Of a stretch of 64,000 bases of DNA, positions 43,954 through 53,033 are shown piece after piece. The translations under genes were made by a program, and so were the position numbers. The notes beneath the pieces were generated by a model, which ran no database searches, was not told the DNA's origin, and worked only from the letters and a program-made list of their open reading frames with translations. Each line of letters starts with the position of its first letter. The stretch's first letter is position 1. Origin of the DNA: Pseudomonas marginalis (GTDB lineage: Bacteria > Pseudomonadota > Gammaproteobacteria > Pseudomonadales > Pseudomonadaceae); the NCBI RefSeq assembly GCF_001645105.1, contig NZ_LKEG01000044.1, forward strand, positions 330,793 through 394,792. Reading direction: 5' to 3'.

Positions 43954-44652
43954 TCAATCCGCATCAGCCGTAACGGGTGCGCGGTAGGTATCCACCGTAA
44001 ACCCGTAGACCGTGGCCGGTTGAATCCCCACGGCGACCACGCCCGCCACCGAGCCTGCCGATGCAAGCGTCAGCACTTCACCCGGCAGGATGTAGGTTCG
44101 CGGCAACGTTGCAACGCTTGCCTGCGGATGCAGTTGTACTTCCATCCCCAGGCGTACGACGTAAGCGCTGTTGTTGTGGACCCTCAACTGATCCCCTTCA
44201 CGCTTCCATGTCAGCAACTGCCAGGGCGCGTCATGCTTCGGCAAGCCTTTAGGGTGCAGGATCAAGGGCAGGCTCTGGCGCAGGGTGATACCAATGGTCG
44301 CACCGCCAGGTGCACGTGCCTCGGGAATACCTTCAAAGGAAACCCGTTTCAGGCGCTGGGTCTTGAGCGGTTTCTTCGTGGTACTGATGAAGCGAACAAG
44401 TTGGGTGTCGCCCGCTTCGACCCGAGTAATCGGGGGCGTTACGATCAACAAGGGTTCCAGGTCTTCGGGTATGTTTTGTATGACCGAATGGAGCAACGCA
44501 GGGCCAAGGTCGGTATTTTTAACATTAAGCGTCGCCTCACCCTCTTCTTCATTCAGAATGACAACGGTTGTTTCGGGCTGCATTCCGTCTGCGACTGCCG
44601 AACCACACCACAAGAGGCACAAGCCTATATAGCGCAGCAACGACATAACCAT
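43954..44652 (-). CDS. Fimbrial periplasmic chaperone
   Basis: From the ATG at 44652 the product is 232 residues (ATG at 44646 would be two residues shorter, and a GTG at 44670 is also possible). A signal peptide ends near CGSAVADG. The rest is the PapD-like immunoglobulin pair: N-terminal domain with TTVVILNEEEGEATLNVKN and VEAGDTQLVRFI (in place of the usual chaperone signature), C-terminal domain with LTWKREGDQLRVHNNSAYVV. It escorts subunits to the usher. Confidence 0.85.
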   Translation of the reverse strand: MVMSLLRYIGLCLLWCGSAVADGMQPETTVVILNEEEGEATLNVKNTDLGPALLHSVIQNIPEDLEPLLIVTPPITRVEAGDTQLVRFISTTKKPLKTQRLKRVSFEGIPEARAPGGATIGITLRQSLPLILHPKGLPKHDAPWQLLTWKREGDQLRVHNNSAYVVRLGMEVQLHPQASVATLPRTYILPGEVLTLASAGSVAGVVAVGIQPATVYGFTVDTYRAPVTADAD

Positions 44653-44785
44653 TATTGATAGAGCATTCACCGATTTTCCCCACAGCCATAAAGTCAAACA
44701 CCGACAAACGCACACGTTAAAACAGCCGACATTTAACAAAGATAGGTCAGTACCTTTGCGTTAATGCCGGCCGTTAATGACGTAC

Positions 44786-45436
44786 TTAGATGTAATCCAC
44801 TGACAGACTGGTGCGACCATCCAACGTTACATCGCGGGTCAGGTCCAGATCCTGCGTGCGGTTGATAACGGCTTGCACTTCAAGTGTGCCCGTAAGACTG
44901 GTGACGGATGCAGGTACCACACTGGTACCGCTACGCCACGAATACTGGGCGGGTGATTGGGCGACTTTACCGTCACTGTTCTGCCAGGCAGCGCCCGAAC
45001 TGCTGCGCATGATAGGGCTCAGGGTCCCGCTGGACGATTGCAGATTTTTGAGAGTGACGGAGTACCCACCGGTACGCTTGCTATTGGCGAGACCCAGGCC
45101 GTAGTTCTGCGCCTCGGTGAACCCGGCACCGAGGATGCCTGTCACCTTGCTGGCGGATTGCAGGTCACTCAGCGCCACTCGGAACTGCGCTGGGGTTTGG
45201 CCGCAACTGATGCTCAAGCCGACCGTTTTCGCTGCAAGAGAAGTGAACTGCGTCGGCGACAAGCTTGCGGCGGGAATTGTCTGGTAATCAACGATGCCGC
45301 CACCGGCGAGGCTAAGGTTGCAAGCCACCGGTTTGATAGTCCCGCGTACAATCAGTTCAGCAACATTCGTTGCATGAGCCCCGATACTCGCGACCAGGCA
45401 AAGAGTCCCCACTGTCACACCAAGCATTTTTTTCAT
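44786..45436 (-). CDS. DUF1120 family major fimbrial subunit
   Basis: From MKKMLGVTVG (ATG at 45436, the RBS is weak) the product is 216 residues with a signal peptide ending at GAHATN. The mature protein (VRGTIKPVACNLSLAGGGIVDYQTI; LSISCGQTPAQFRVALSD; TGTLEVQAVINRTQDLDL) matches DUF1120, the subunit domain associated with beta-type chaperone-usher fimbriae. Two cysteines (ACNLS, ISCGQ) can form the pilin disulfide. It is the first gene of the operon; 133 bp separate it from the chaperone gene. Confidence 0.88.
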   Translation of the reverse strand: MKKMLGVTVGTLCLVASIGAHATNVAELIVRGTIKPVACNLSLAGGGIVDYQTIPAASLSPTQFTSLAAKTVGLSISCGQTPAQFRVALSDLQSASKVTGILGAGFTEAQNYGLGLANSKRTGGYSVTLKNLQSSSGTLSPIMRSSSGAAWQNSDGKVAQSPAQYSWRSGTSVVPASVTSLTGTLEVQAVINRTQDLDLTRDVTLDGRTSLSVDYI

Positions 45437-45879
45437 AGTCAACCTGTCATCTGTAATGAGTCGGTGCATTCACGAAGGCCGAACATTCCGACCCTAAATA
45501 AATAACACCACGGCGTAATTGCCGGATGACAGTCTGTCGTTTTGGTACCTGCTTAAAGAATCAGATTAGACGCCAGTCATTGTGGGAACCGTAAAAACAA
45601 ATAGTGAGCCAAGCCAAAACACCAAGTAGGCGTAAATACAAAACCAATAAGTTATTAATCGCTCCCTTGTAGGCAAAATCATAAACAGCAAAATGACAAC
45701 AAAAGGTTAATAACTCCTACAAAAGTGAAGCTCTATTCAAGGGTGGTTTAGAAACCGCCCTACATTACCTACAAGAATTCCTCACAGACACCTACATGAA
45801 AATTACCGAAGCCGTACGCGTTGGCACCAAAGGTCGATCGTGGCACGATGGCTGGGTTATCGACCGAGACCCCCTAACC
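45437..45879. other. Long AT-rich intergenic region between fimbrial operon and ppx
   Basis: About 440 bp are AT-rich from 45580 to 45780, unlike the surrounding GC-rich genes. It should contain the fimbrial promoter on the minus strand and the ppx promoter on the plus strand. An imperfect inverted repeat GGGTGGTTTAGAAACCGCCC lies at 45741-45760. No complete gene or known operator is evident. In-frame ppx sequence runs back to 45796, so part of it could be translated. Confidence 0.5.
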
Positions 45880-47382
45880 ATGCCGCAATCCCAAGCCAAG
45901 AATCTGTCCCTGATCGCCGCCATCGACCTGGGCTCGAACAGCTTTCACATGGTCGTGGCCAAGGCCCAGAACGGCGAAATCCGCATCCTTGAGCGGCTCG
46001 GCGAAAAAGTGCAACTGGCTGCCGGAATCGACGATGAGCGCCAACTCAATGAAGAATCCATGCAACGCGGGCTTGATTGTCTCAAGCGCTTTGCCCAACT
46101 GATCAACGGCATGCCCCTGGGCGCCGTGCGAATCGTCGGCACCAACGCCCTGCGTGAAGCCCGTAACCGCGGCGAATTCATCCGGCGCGCTGAGGAGATC
46201 CTCGGGCATCCGGTAGAAGTCATCTCCGGCCGTGAAGAAGCGCGCCTGATCTACCTCGGCGTGTCCCACACCCTGGCTGACACCCCTGGCAAACGCCTGG
46301 TCGCCGACATCGGCGGCGGCAGCACCGAATTCATCATTGGCCAGCGCTTCGAGCCGCTGCTGCGCGAAAGCCTGCAGATGGGCTGCGTCAGCTACACCCA
46401 ACGCTATTTCAAGGATGGCAAGATCACCCCGGCGCGCTATGCCCAGGCCTACACGGCGGCGCGACTGGAGATCATGAGCATCGAGCACGCCCTGCACCGC
46501 CTGACCTGGGATGAAGCCATCGGTTCGTCCGGCACCATCCGCGCCATCGGCCTGGCCCTGAAGGCCGGCGGCCATGGCACCGGCGAGGTCAACGCCGAAG
46601 GCCTGGCGTGGCTCAAGCGCAAACTGTTCAAGCTGGGGGATGCAGAAAAAATCGACTTCGACGGCATCAAGCCTGACCGTCGTACTATCTTCCCCGCCGG
46701 CCTGGCGATTCTCGAAGCGATCTTCGACGCCCTCGAACTTCAGCGCATGGACCACTGCGACGGCGCCCTGCGCGAAGGCGTGCTCTACGACCTGCTGGGG
46801 CGTCACCATCACGAAGACGTGCGGGAGCGCACGCTCACCTCGTTGATGGAGCGCTACCACGTCGATCTGGAACAAGCCGCCCGCGTGGAACGCAAAGCGC
46901 TGCACGCCTTCGACCAGGTGGCCGAGGATTGGGACTTGGAAGACGGTGTATGGCGCGAGCTGCTGGGCTGGGCCGCCAAGGTGCATGAAGTGGGCCTGGA
47001 TATCGCCCACTACCATTACCACAAGCACGGCGCCTACCTGATCGAGCATTCGGACCTGGCGGGTTTCTCCCGGGAAGACCAGCAGATGCTCGCCCTGTTG
47101 GTGCGCGGCCATCGCCGCAACATCCCCAGGGACAAGTTCGCTGAATTCGGTGACGAAGGCATCAAGCTGATTCGCCTGTGCGTGCTGCTGCGCTTTGCGA
47201 TCCTGTTCCACCACATTCGTGGCACCCAGGAAATGCCTCAGGTAACCCTGCGCGCCGACGGCGACAGCCTGGACGTGGTGTTCCCGAAAGGCTGGCTGGA
47301 TGAGAACCAGCTGACCCAGGCGGATTTTGGCCAGGAAGCGGAGTGGCTGACGCGGGTGGGGTTCAGCCTTAATTTGCGCTGA
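45880..47382 (+). CDS. ppx: Exopolyphosphatase
   Basis: From MPQSQAKNLSL (ATG at 45880) the product is 500 residues, the usual length. The actin-like ATPase fold of the Ppx/GppA family shows AAIDLGSNSFHMVVA (phosphate loop, ~12-26), VRIVGTNALREA, VADIGGGSTEFIIG and GSSGTIRAIG, with a C-terminal HD-like domain (HYHYHKHGAYLIEHSDLAGFSREDQ). It hydrolyses inorganic polyphosphate from its ends, opposing ppk, which is convergent downstream. An in-frame ATG at 45796 gives 28 extra residues; neither start has a strong ribosome site. Confidence 0.95.
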   Translation: MPQSQAKNLSLIAAIDLGSNSFHMVVAKAQNGEIRILERLGEKVQLAAGIDDERQLNEESMQRGLDCLKRFAQLINGMPLGAVRIVGTNALREARNRGEFIRRAEEILGHPVEVISGREEARLIYLGVSHTLADTPGKRLVADIGGGSTEFIIGQRFEPLLRESLQMGCVSYTQRYFKDGKITPARYAQAYTAARLEIMSIEHALHRLTWDEAIGSSGTIRAIGLALKAGGHGTGEVNAEGLAWLKRKLFKLGDAEKIDFDGIKPDRRTIFPAGLAILEAIFDALELQRMDHCDGALREGVLYDLLGRHHHEDVRERTLTSLMERYHVDLEQAARVERKALHAFDQVAEDWDLEDGVWRELLGWAAKVHEVGLDIAHYHYHKHGAYLIEHSDLAGFSREDQQMLALLVRGHRRNIPRDKFAEFGDEGIKLIRLCVLLRFAILFHHIRGTQEMPQVTLRADGDSLDVVFPKGWLDENQLTQADFGQEAEWLTRVGFSLNLR

Positions 47383-47400
47383 TGAACACCGCAAACAACT

Positions 47401-47584
47401 GTGTGAGCGGGCCTGTTGTAGCGAGCGGGCTTGCGTGGTGAGCGGGCTTGCCCCGCGCTGGGCTGCGAAGCGGCCCCAATAAAAACGCCGCATTCTGTCA
47501 GACAGAATGCGGCGTTTCGTTTTAGGGCTGCTTCGCAGCCCAGCGCGGGGCAAGCCCGCTCACTACACAAGCCTGCTACCACAT
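47401..47584. repeat. Composite REP palindrome with tandem 17-18-bp arm units, between ppx and ppk
   Basis: The left side has three successive arm units (CTG/CTTG motifs at 47412, 47430 and 47447). The core is GGCTGCGAAGCGGCC/GGGCTGCTTCGCAGCC. The right side has two 17-bp units, CAAGCCCGCTCACTACA (47551-47567) and CAAGCCTGCTACCACAT (47568-47584). The terminator hairpin at 47481 sits in the loop. Confidence 0.85.
47481..47520. terminator. Strong bidirectional hairpin between convergent ppx and ppk
   Basis: AAACGCCGCATTCTGTC (47483-47499) and GACAGAATGCGGCGTTT (47501-47517) are perfect 17-bp inverted copies around one base. An A-run and a T-run on the two sides give a stop for both genes. Confidence 0.85.
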
Positions 47585-47603
47585 GGGGTCGCGTTAGCCT
47601 GGA

Positions 47604-49826
47604 TTAATTCACCGACAGGATCGGGCTACCCAACTTCTCCAACAGCGTCGCCTGCGCACTGCGCGGGTTCTGGTTGCCGGTCGGTGTGTTGCGCACGTAG
47701 CGGCCGTCCGACTGCAGGCTCCAGCTGTGGGTGTTGTCGGTCAGGTAGCTTTCCAGCTCCTTCTTGACCCGCATGATCAGCTTCTTGCCTTCCACCGGGA
47801 AGCAAGTCTCCACACGCTTATCGAGGTTGCGCTCCATCCAGTCGGCGCTGGAGAGGAACATCTGCTCCTCGCCGCCGTTGAGGAAGTAGAACACCCGTGT
47901 GTGTTCCAGGAAGCGGCCGATGATCGAGCGCACATGAATGTTGTGCGACACCCCGACAATGCCCGGACGCAGGCAGCACATGCCACGCACCACCAGGTCG
48001 ATACGCACGCCGGACTGGCTGGCCTTGTACAGCGCGCGGATGATCTTCGGATCGGTCAGCGAGTTGAACTTGGCAATAATGTGCGCAGGTTTGCCCTCCA
48101 AGGCGAACTGGGTTTCGCGGGCAATCATGTCGAGCATGCCCTTCTTGAGGGTGAACGGCGCGTGCAGCAGCTTCTTCATGCGCAAGGTCTTGCCCATGCC
48201 GATCAACTGGCTGAACAACTTGCCGACGTCTTCACACAAGGCATCGTCGGACGTCAGCAGGCTGTAGTCGGTGTAGAGCTTGGCGTTGCCGGCGTGATAG
48301 TTGCCGGTGCCCAAGTGGGCGTAACGCACGATCTCACCGGCTTCACGGCGCAGGATCAGCATCATCTTGGCGTGAGTCTTGAAGCCCACGACGCCGTAGA
48401 TCACCACCGCACCCGCCGCCTGCAGACGGCTGGCCAGCTGCAGGTTGGATTCTTCGTCGAACCGCGCACGCAACTCGATCACCGCAGTGACTTCCTTGCC
48501 GTTACGCGCGGCGTCGACCAAGGCGTCGACAATTTCCGAGTTGGCGCCGGAACGGTACAGGGTTTGGCGTACGGCCAAGACGTGCGGGTCCTTGGCAGCC
48601 TGGCGCAGCAGGTCGACCACCGGGGTGAAGGACTCGAACGGGTGCAGCAACAGGATGTCCTGCTTGCTCACCACACTGAAAATGTTCTCGCTGTTTTGGA
48701 GCAGCTTCGGGATCTGCGGGGTGAACGGCGTGTATTGCAGCTCCGGGTGGCTGTCCAGGCCGGTGATGCTGAACAGGCGCGTCAGGTTCACCGGGCCATT
48801 GACCTGGTAAAGCTCGGACTCGGACAGGTTGAACTGCTTGAGCAGGTAGTCCGACAGGTGTTTGGGGCAGGTGTCGGCCACTTCCAGGCGCACCGCGTCG
48901 CCGTAGCGCCGCGAGAACAGCTCACCGCGCAGGGCACGGGCCAAGTCTTCGACGTCTTCGGAATCCAGCGCCAGGTCGGCGTTACGGGTCAGGCGGAATT
49001 GGTAGCAGCCCTTCACCTTCATGCCCTGGAACAGGTCATCGGCGTGCGCATGGATCATCGACGACAGGAATACATAGTTATCGCCAGCGCCCCCCACCTC
49101 TTCGGGTACCTTGATGATCCGTGGCAACAGGCGCGGCGCCGGGATGATCGCCAGGCCGGAGTCGCGACCGAAGGCGTCGATACCTTCCAGCTCCACGATG
49201 AAGTTGAGGCTCTTGTTCACGAGCAACGGGAACGGGTGCGTCGGGTCGAGGCCGATCGGGGTGATGATCGGGGAAATCTCGTCACGGAAGTAACGGCGCA
49301 CCCAGGTCTTGATCTTGGTGGTCCAGTGACGGCGGCGGATGAAGCGGACCTGATGTTTTTCCAGTTCCGGCAACAGGATGTCATTGAGGATCGCGTACTG
49401 GCGGTCCACATGGCCGTGTACCAGCTCGCTGATGCGTGCCAGGGCCTGGTGAGGCTGCAGGCCATCGGCGCCGGCTTGCTCGCGGGCAAAGGTGATCTGC
49501 TTCTTGAGGCCGGCGACGCGGATCTCGAAGAACTCGTCCAGGTTGCTGGAGAAGATCAGCAGGAACTTCAGCCGTTCCAGCAACGGATAGGACTCATCCA
49601 GCGCCTGCTCCAGCACGCGGATGTTGAATTGCAGTTGTGACAGCTCGCGGTGGATGTACAGGCTGCTGTCATCCAGGTTGGTCACGGCGACCACCGGGGC
49701 CGGTACGGGCGGCTCGGTGACCACGACCGGCGCGGCAGGCTCGTGCTCCGGCGGGGTCTCGCTGACCTGTTCAACCACCGGGTGAGCGTCTTTTACGGCA
49801 ACTTCTGTGAGTCCTTCGGTATTCAT
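47604..49826 (-). CDS. ppk: Polyphosphate kinase 1
   Basis: The 740-residue inner-membrane-associated enzyme makes polyphosphate from ATP through a phosphohistidine intermediate. The N domain starts after an acidic/proline-rich leader of ~50 residues at SLYIHRELSQLQFNIRVLEQ; the catalytic C domains carry VGFKTHAKMMLILRR with the autophosphorylated His (FKTHAK) and HVRSIIGRFLEHTRVFYF with the second His. The leader (VSETPPEHEPAAPVVVTEPP) is unusual compared with the ~690-residue E. coli enzyme and Pseudomonas-specific. Confidence 0.97.
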   Translation of the reverse strand: MNTEGLTEVAVKDAHPVVEQVSETPPEHEPAAPVVVTEPPVPAPVVAVTNLDDSSLYIHRELSQLQFNIRVLEQALDESYPLLERLKFLLIFSSNLDEFFEIRVAGLKKQITFAREQAGADGLQPHQALARISELVHGHVDRQYAILNDILLPELEKHQVRFIRRRHWTTKIKTWVRRYFRDEISPIITPIGLDPTHPFPLLVNKSLNFIVELEGIDAFGRDSGLAIIPAPRLLPRIIKVPEEVGGAGDNYVFLSSMIHAHADDLFQGMKVKGCYQFRLTRNADLALDSEDVEDLARALRGELFSRRYGDAVRLEVADTCPKHLSDYLLKQFNLSESELYQVNGPVNLTRLFSITGLDSHPELQYTPFTPQIPKLLQNSENIFSVVSKQDILLLHPFESFTPVVDLLRQAAKDPHVLAVRQTLYRSGANSEIVDALVDAARNGKEVTAVIELRARFDEESNLQLASRLQAAGAVVIYGVVGFKTHAKMMLILRREAGEIVRYAHLGTGNYHAGNAKLYTDYSLLTSDDALCEDVGKLFSQLIGMGKTLRMKKLLHAPFTLKKGMLDMIARETQFALEGKPAHIIAKFNSLTDPKIIRALYKASQSGVRIDLVVRGMCCLRPGIVGVSHNIHVRSIIGRFLEHTRVFYFLNGGEEQMFLSSADWMERNLDKRVETCFPVEGKKLIMRVKKELESYLTDNTHSWSLQSDGRYVRNTPTGNQNPRSAQATLLEKLGSPILSVN

Positions 49827-49844
49827 CGAGTGTTCCTGTGAGGG

Positions 49845-50858
49845 CTATTGTTGCTCTCTAAGCAATTGGGCGGCGCGGGCGGCGAAGTAAGTCAGGATGC
49901 CATCAGCCCCGGCGCGTTTAAAGGCTGTCAGGGATTCAAGAATCACCCCTTCACTCAGCCATCCATTCTGTATTGCAGCCATGTGCATCGCGTATTCGCC
50001 GCTGACCTGATAGACGAAAGTCGGCACTTTGAATTCTTCTTTGACCCGGTAAAGGATGTCCAGGTAAGGCATCCCCGGCTTGACCATCACCATGTCAGCG
50101 CCTTCGGCCAGGTCGGCCGCCACTTCGTGCAGGGCTTCATGGCTGTTGGCCGGGTCCATCTGGTACGAAGCCTTGTTGGCCTTGCCCAGGTTCAGCGCCG
50201 AGCCCACCGCATCGCGGAACGGGCCGTAATAGGCGCTGGCGTACTTGGCCGAGTAGGCCATGATCCGCACGTTGACGTGACCGGCCAGCTCCAGGGCTTC
50301 GCGGATCGCCTGGATGCGGCCGTCCATCATGTCCGACGGTGCAACCACCTGGGCGCCTGCCGCTGCGTGGGACAACGCCTGCTTTACCAGCGCGTCGACA
50401 GTGATGTCGTTCTGAACATAGCCGTCTTCGTCAAGAATGCCATCCTGCCCATGGGTGGTGAACGGGTCCAACGCCACGTCGGTGATCACCCCAAGCTCCG
50501 GGAACCGCTCGCGCAAGGCACGGGTGGCGCGCTGTGCGATCCCGTCCGGATTCCAGGCTTCGGCAGCATCCAAAGACTTGAGTTCAAGCGGCGTGACCGG
50601 GAACAGCGCCAATGCCGGAATCCCCAGCTCGACCCAAGCGGCGGCTTCTTCAAGCAGCAGGTCAATGGTCAAGCGCTCCACACCGGGCATCGAAGCCACT
50701 GCTTCGCGACGATTTTCACCGTCCAGCACAAACACCGGCAGGATCAGATCGTTGGTCGTCAGCACGTTTTCACGTACCAGGCGACGAGAGAAATCATCTC
50801 GACGATTGCGACGCAGACGGGTGGCGGGAAACAGGCGATTGGCAGGGGTAAAGCTCAC
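49845..50858 (-). CDS. hemB: Delta-aminolevulinic acid dehydratase (porphobilinogen synthase), magnesium type
   Basis: The 337-residue enzyme joins two ALA molecules to porphobilinogen in haem synthesis. Active-site lysines lie in MAYSAKYASAYYGP and VMVKPGMPYLDI. The metal-site segment DVALDPFTTHGQDG has Asp/Ala in place of the zinc cysteines of DVCLCEYTSHGHCG, so it is the Mg-dependent type known from P. aeruginosa. It lies 18 bp upstream of ppk in the same direction but with its own gap. Confidence 0.97.
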   Translation of the reverse strand: MSFTPANRLFPATRLRRNRRDDFSRRLVRENVLTTNDLILPVFVLDGENRREAVASMPGVERLTIDLLLEEAAAWVELGIPALALFPVTPLELKSLDAAEAWNPDGIAQRATRALRERFPELGVITDVALDPFTTHGQDGILDEDGYVQNDITVDALVKQALSHAAAGAQVVAPSDMMDGRIQAIREALELAGHVNVRIMAYSAKYASAYYGPFRDAVGSALNLGKANKASYQMDPANSHEALHEVAADLAEGADMVMVKPGMPYLDILYRVKEEFKVPTFVYQVSGEYAMHMAAIQNGWLSEGVILESLTAFKRAGADGILTYFAARAAQLLREQQ

Positions 50859-51065
50859 GACAGACTCCTGAGCCCGGGTTCACGGGCGAGCGTTGCAGTT
50901 ATAAGCGGCCATTATGACGAAGGTATGACAGTTGTGCTTAACGATGCGACCTGTAGTCGCATTCGTCATTTCCGTAGGAATTGTTCACTTCGTGACACAT
51001 CTCGATACTTTCATGAATCTTCGTGAAGGCGTAGGCTGCGCGTTCATTTCGCCAGCACCCAGACC

Positions 51066-51701
51066 ATGCTTCAACAATTTCTGCATGACTTCGGTTACTT
51101 TGCCCTCTTCCTAGGCACCTTCTTCGAAGGCGAGACCATCTTGGTGCTCGCAGGCTTCCTGGCGTTCCGTGGGTACATGGATATCAACCTGGTGGTCGTG
51201 GTTGCCTTTTTCGGCAGCTACGCCGGCGATCAGCTCTGGTATTACATGGGCCGTAAACACGGGCGCAAGCTGTTAGCGCGCAAGCCACGCTGGCAGTTGA
51301 TGGGCGACAAGGCCCTGGAGCATATCCGCAAACACCCGGATATCTGGGTGCTGAGCTTTCGCTTTGTCTACGGATTGCGCACGGTCATGCCGGTGGCGAT
51401 CGGCCTTTCCGGCTACCCACCCCTGCGCTACCTGATCCTCAACGGTATTGGAGCCGCGATCTGGGCTGCCGCGCTGGGCGCTGCGGCGTATCACTTCGGT
51501 GCCGTACTGGAAGGCATGCTGGGTAGCGTCAAGAAATATGAGCTGTGGGTATTGGGTGCGTTGCTGGTACTGGGCTTCGGCCTGTGGCTGCGCCGCCGCT
51601 TCAAGAATGCGCGTATTGCCCGTGAGGCCTGCGCCGAAGCCAAGGCCCGACTGGCCGCCGAACCCGCCCCTGTCGAAGCCCCTAAGACGCCAGTCGAGTA
51701 A
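51066..51701 (+). CDS. DedA family membrane protein
   Basis: The 211-residue polytopic protein matches the DedA/VTT family (FALFLGTFFEGETILVLAGFLAFRGYM; the loop GSYAGDQLWYYMGRKHGRK; and RFVYGLRTVMPVAIGLSGYP with the conserved Arg/Gly). DedA proteins act as lipid-carrier or phospholipid transporters and support envelope homeostasis. The Arg-rich C-terminus (LRRRFKNARIAREACAEA) is cytoplasmic. Convergent with the hydroxylase gene by a 20-nt overlap. Confidence 0.92.
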   Translation: MLQQFLHDFGYFALFLGTFFEGETILVLAGFLAFRGYMDINLVVVVAFFGSYAGDQLWYYMGRKHGRKLLARKPRWQLMGDKALEHIRKHPDIWVLSFRFVYGLRTVMPVAIGLSGYPPLRYLILNGIGAAIWAAALGAAAYHFGAVLEGMLGSVKKYELWVLGALLVLGFGLWLRRRFKNARIAREACAEAKARLAAEPAPVEAPKTPVE

Positions 51702-52917
51702 ACCGGCCTCTGCAGCAATAGAGGCCGATCACGCTGAGCAGGCTGTAGCTCAGCAGGCCCAGCCAGCCCAAGTTGCTGGCCGGCCATAGCCCGGTCAACG
51801 GCGCCAGCCATACCAGCGGCACATTCAGTGCCAGCCTTAAAAGCTCGGCCTTCCACGCCCACGGCCGGTTCTCCAGGGCCACGCCCAACGTAAACAGCCC
51901 CAGCGCCATCGCACTCCAGCCCAGGATCAACGCCGCCGTGGGCAAGCCTTCGCCAACATTCATCAAATAGCTGCCAAAACCTACATACGCCGCAAACTGC
52001 AGGGCGATATAGACCTGCTGGCGCACACCCAGCGGGACTTCGAATTTGCGGAACTGGCTCAAGTCATGTTTGGCCAACGGGTACTTGGCCTTCACGTCCG
52101 CCGGGCGCCAGCCGGTGCGCATGAACCAGATGCGCAGCTTGTCCCACCGGCTCTCGGTGCGCCGTGCATCACGCCATAACTGTGCATAAAACTGCAGGTT
52201 GGCCCACAGCGGATTCCAGCTGGCCAGCGGCGTGGTCACGCCGAAAATCACCGGTTCGTTGTCGTCTTCCTCCTGGAAGGTGCCGAACAGTCGGTCCCAA
52301 ATAATGAACACCCCGCCGTAGTTACGATCCATGTAGAGAGCGTTCTGTGCATGGTGGGCCCGATGATTGGACGGCGTGACAAAAAACCACTCATACCAGC
52401 CGAGCTTCGGCACATGCCGGGTGTGCACCCAAAATTGATACAGCAAATTGAGCGATGCCACGCTGATAAACACCACCAATGGCACGCCAAGTACAGCCAG
52501 GGGGAGGTAGAAGATCCAGCTGAGCAGGAAGCCAGTGCTGGTCTGGCGCAGTGCGGTGCTGAGGTTGTAGTCCTCGCTCTGGTGATGCACCGAGTGCGCG
52601 GCCCACAGGATGTTGCGCTCGTGGCCCATGCGGTGCAGCCAGTAATAGCAGAAGTCGTAGAACACAAACGCGAACACCCAGGTCCAGACACTTTGGGCAG
52701 GCAGTTCGATGACAGCGAGATGCTTGAGGGCGAACGCGTAGGTCAACAGCCCCACACCCTTGGTCAACAACCCCGTGGTCGTCGACAACACCCCGGTGCT
52801 GAGGCTGTTGATAGCATCCGCCACCCGGTAGTTGCGCTCGCCGCGCCAACGGTCGGCAAGCAGCTCCACGATGATCAAGACGACGAAAAACGGTACCGCG
52901 TAAGGCACAAAGTCCAT
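51682..52917 (-). CDS. Sterol desaturase/fatty acid hydroxylase family protein
   Basis: The 411-residue membrane protein has the di-iron His boxes HRMGHE, HSVHHQ and HRAHHAQN within its central region (~residues 95-200), set among membrane spans, followed by further spans in the C-terminal half. The family hydroxylates or desaturates lipid chains or cleaves alkyl ethers. The substrate is unknown. The length is greater than the ~280-residue core because of a C-terminal ~110-residue membrane extension with four spans. Confidence 0.93.
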   Translation of the reverse strand: MDFVPYAVPFFVVLIIVELLADRWRGERNYRVADAINSLSTGVLSTTTGLLTKGVGLLTYAFALKHLAVIELPAQSVWTWVFAFVFYDFCYYWLHRMGHERNILWAAHSVHHQSEDYNLSTALRQTSTGFLLSWIFYLPLAVLGVPLVVFISVASLNLLYQFWVHTRHVPKLGWYEWFFVTPSNHRAHHAQNALYMDRNYGGVFIIWDRLFGTFQEEDDNEPVIFGVTTPLASWNPLWANLQFYAQLWRDARRTESRWDKLRIWFMRTGWRPADVKAKYPLAKHDLSQFRKFEVPLGVRQQVYIALQFAAYVGFGSYLMNVGEGLPTAALILGWSAMALGLFTLGVALENRPWAWKAELLRLALNVPLVWLAPLTGLWPASNLGWLGLLSYSLLSVIGLYCCRGRFTRLAS

Positions 52918-53033
52918 GGTCTGGTCCGGTCTATTTTTGTTACATCAAGATTAGGTGCAGCGGCGCGAGATCCCATTGGCAACAGATGACAAATTAGTAG
53001 ACATTTAACGCCAAGAACCCAGGAGAAATGCCC

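Noticed and set aside
45874..47553. 559-residue open frame antisense to ppx
   Set aside because: Shadow of ppx extending into the REP sequence; no recognisable domain or ribosome site.
47727..49640. 637-residue open frame antisense to ppk
   Set aside because: Shadow of ppk; the Gln/His/Arg/Val-rich composition is typical of GC-rich antisense frames and no domain is recognisable.
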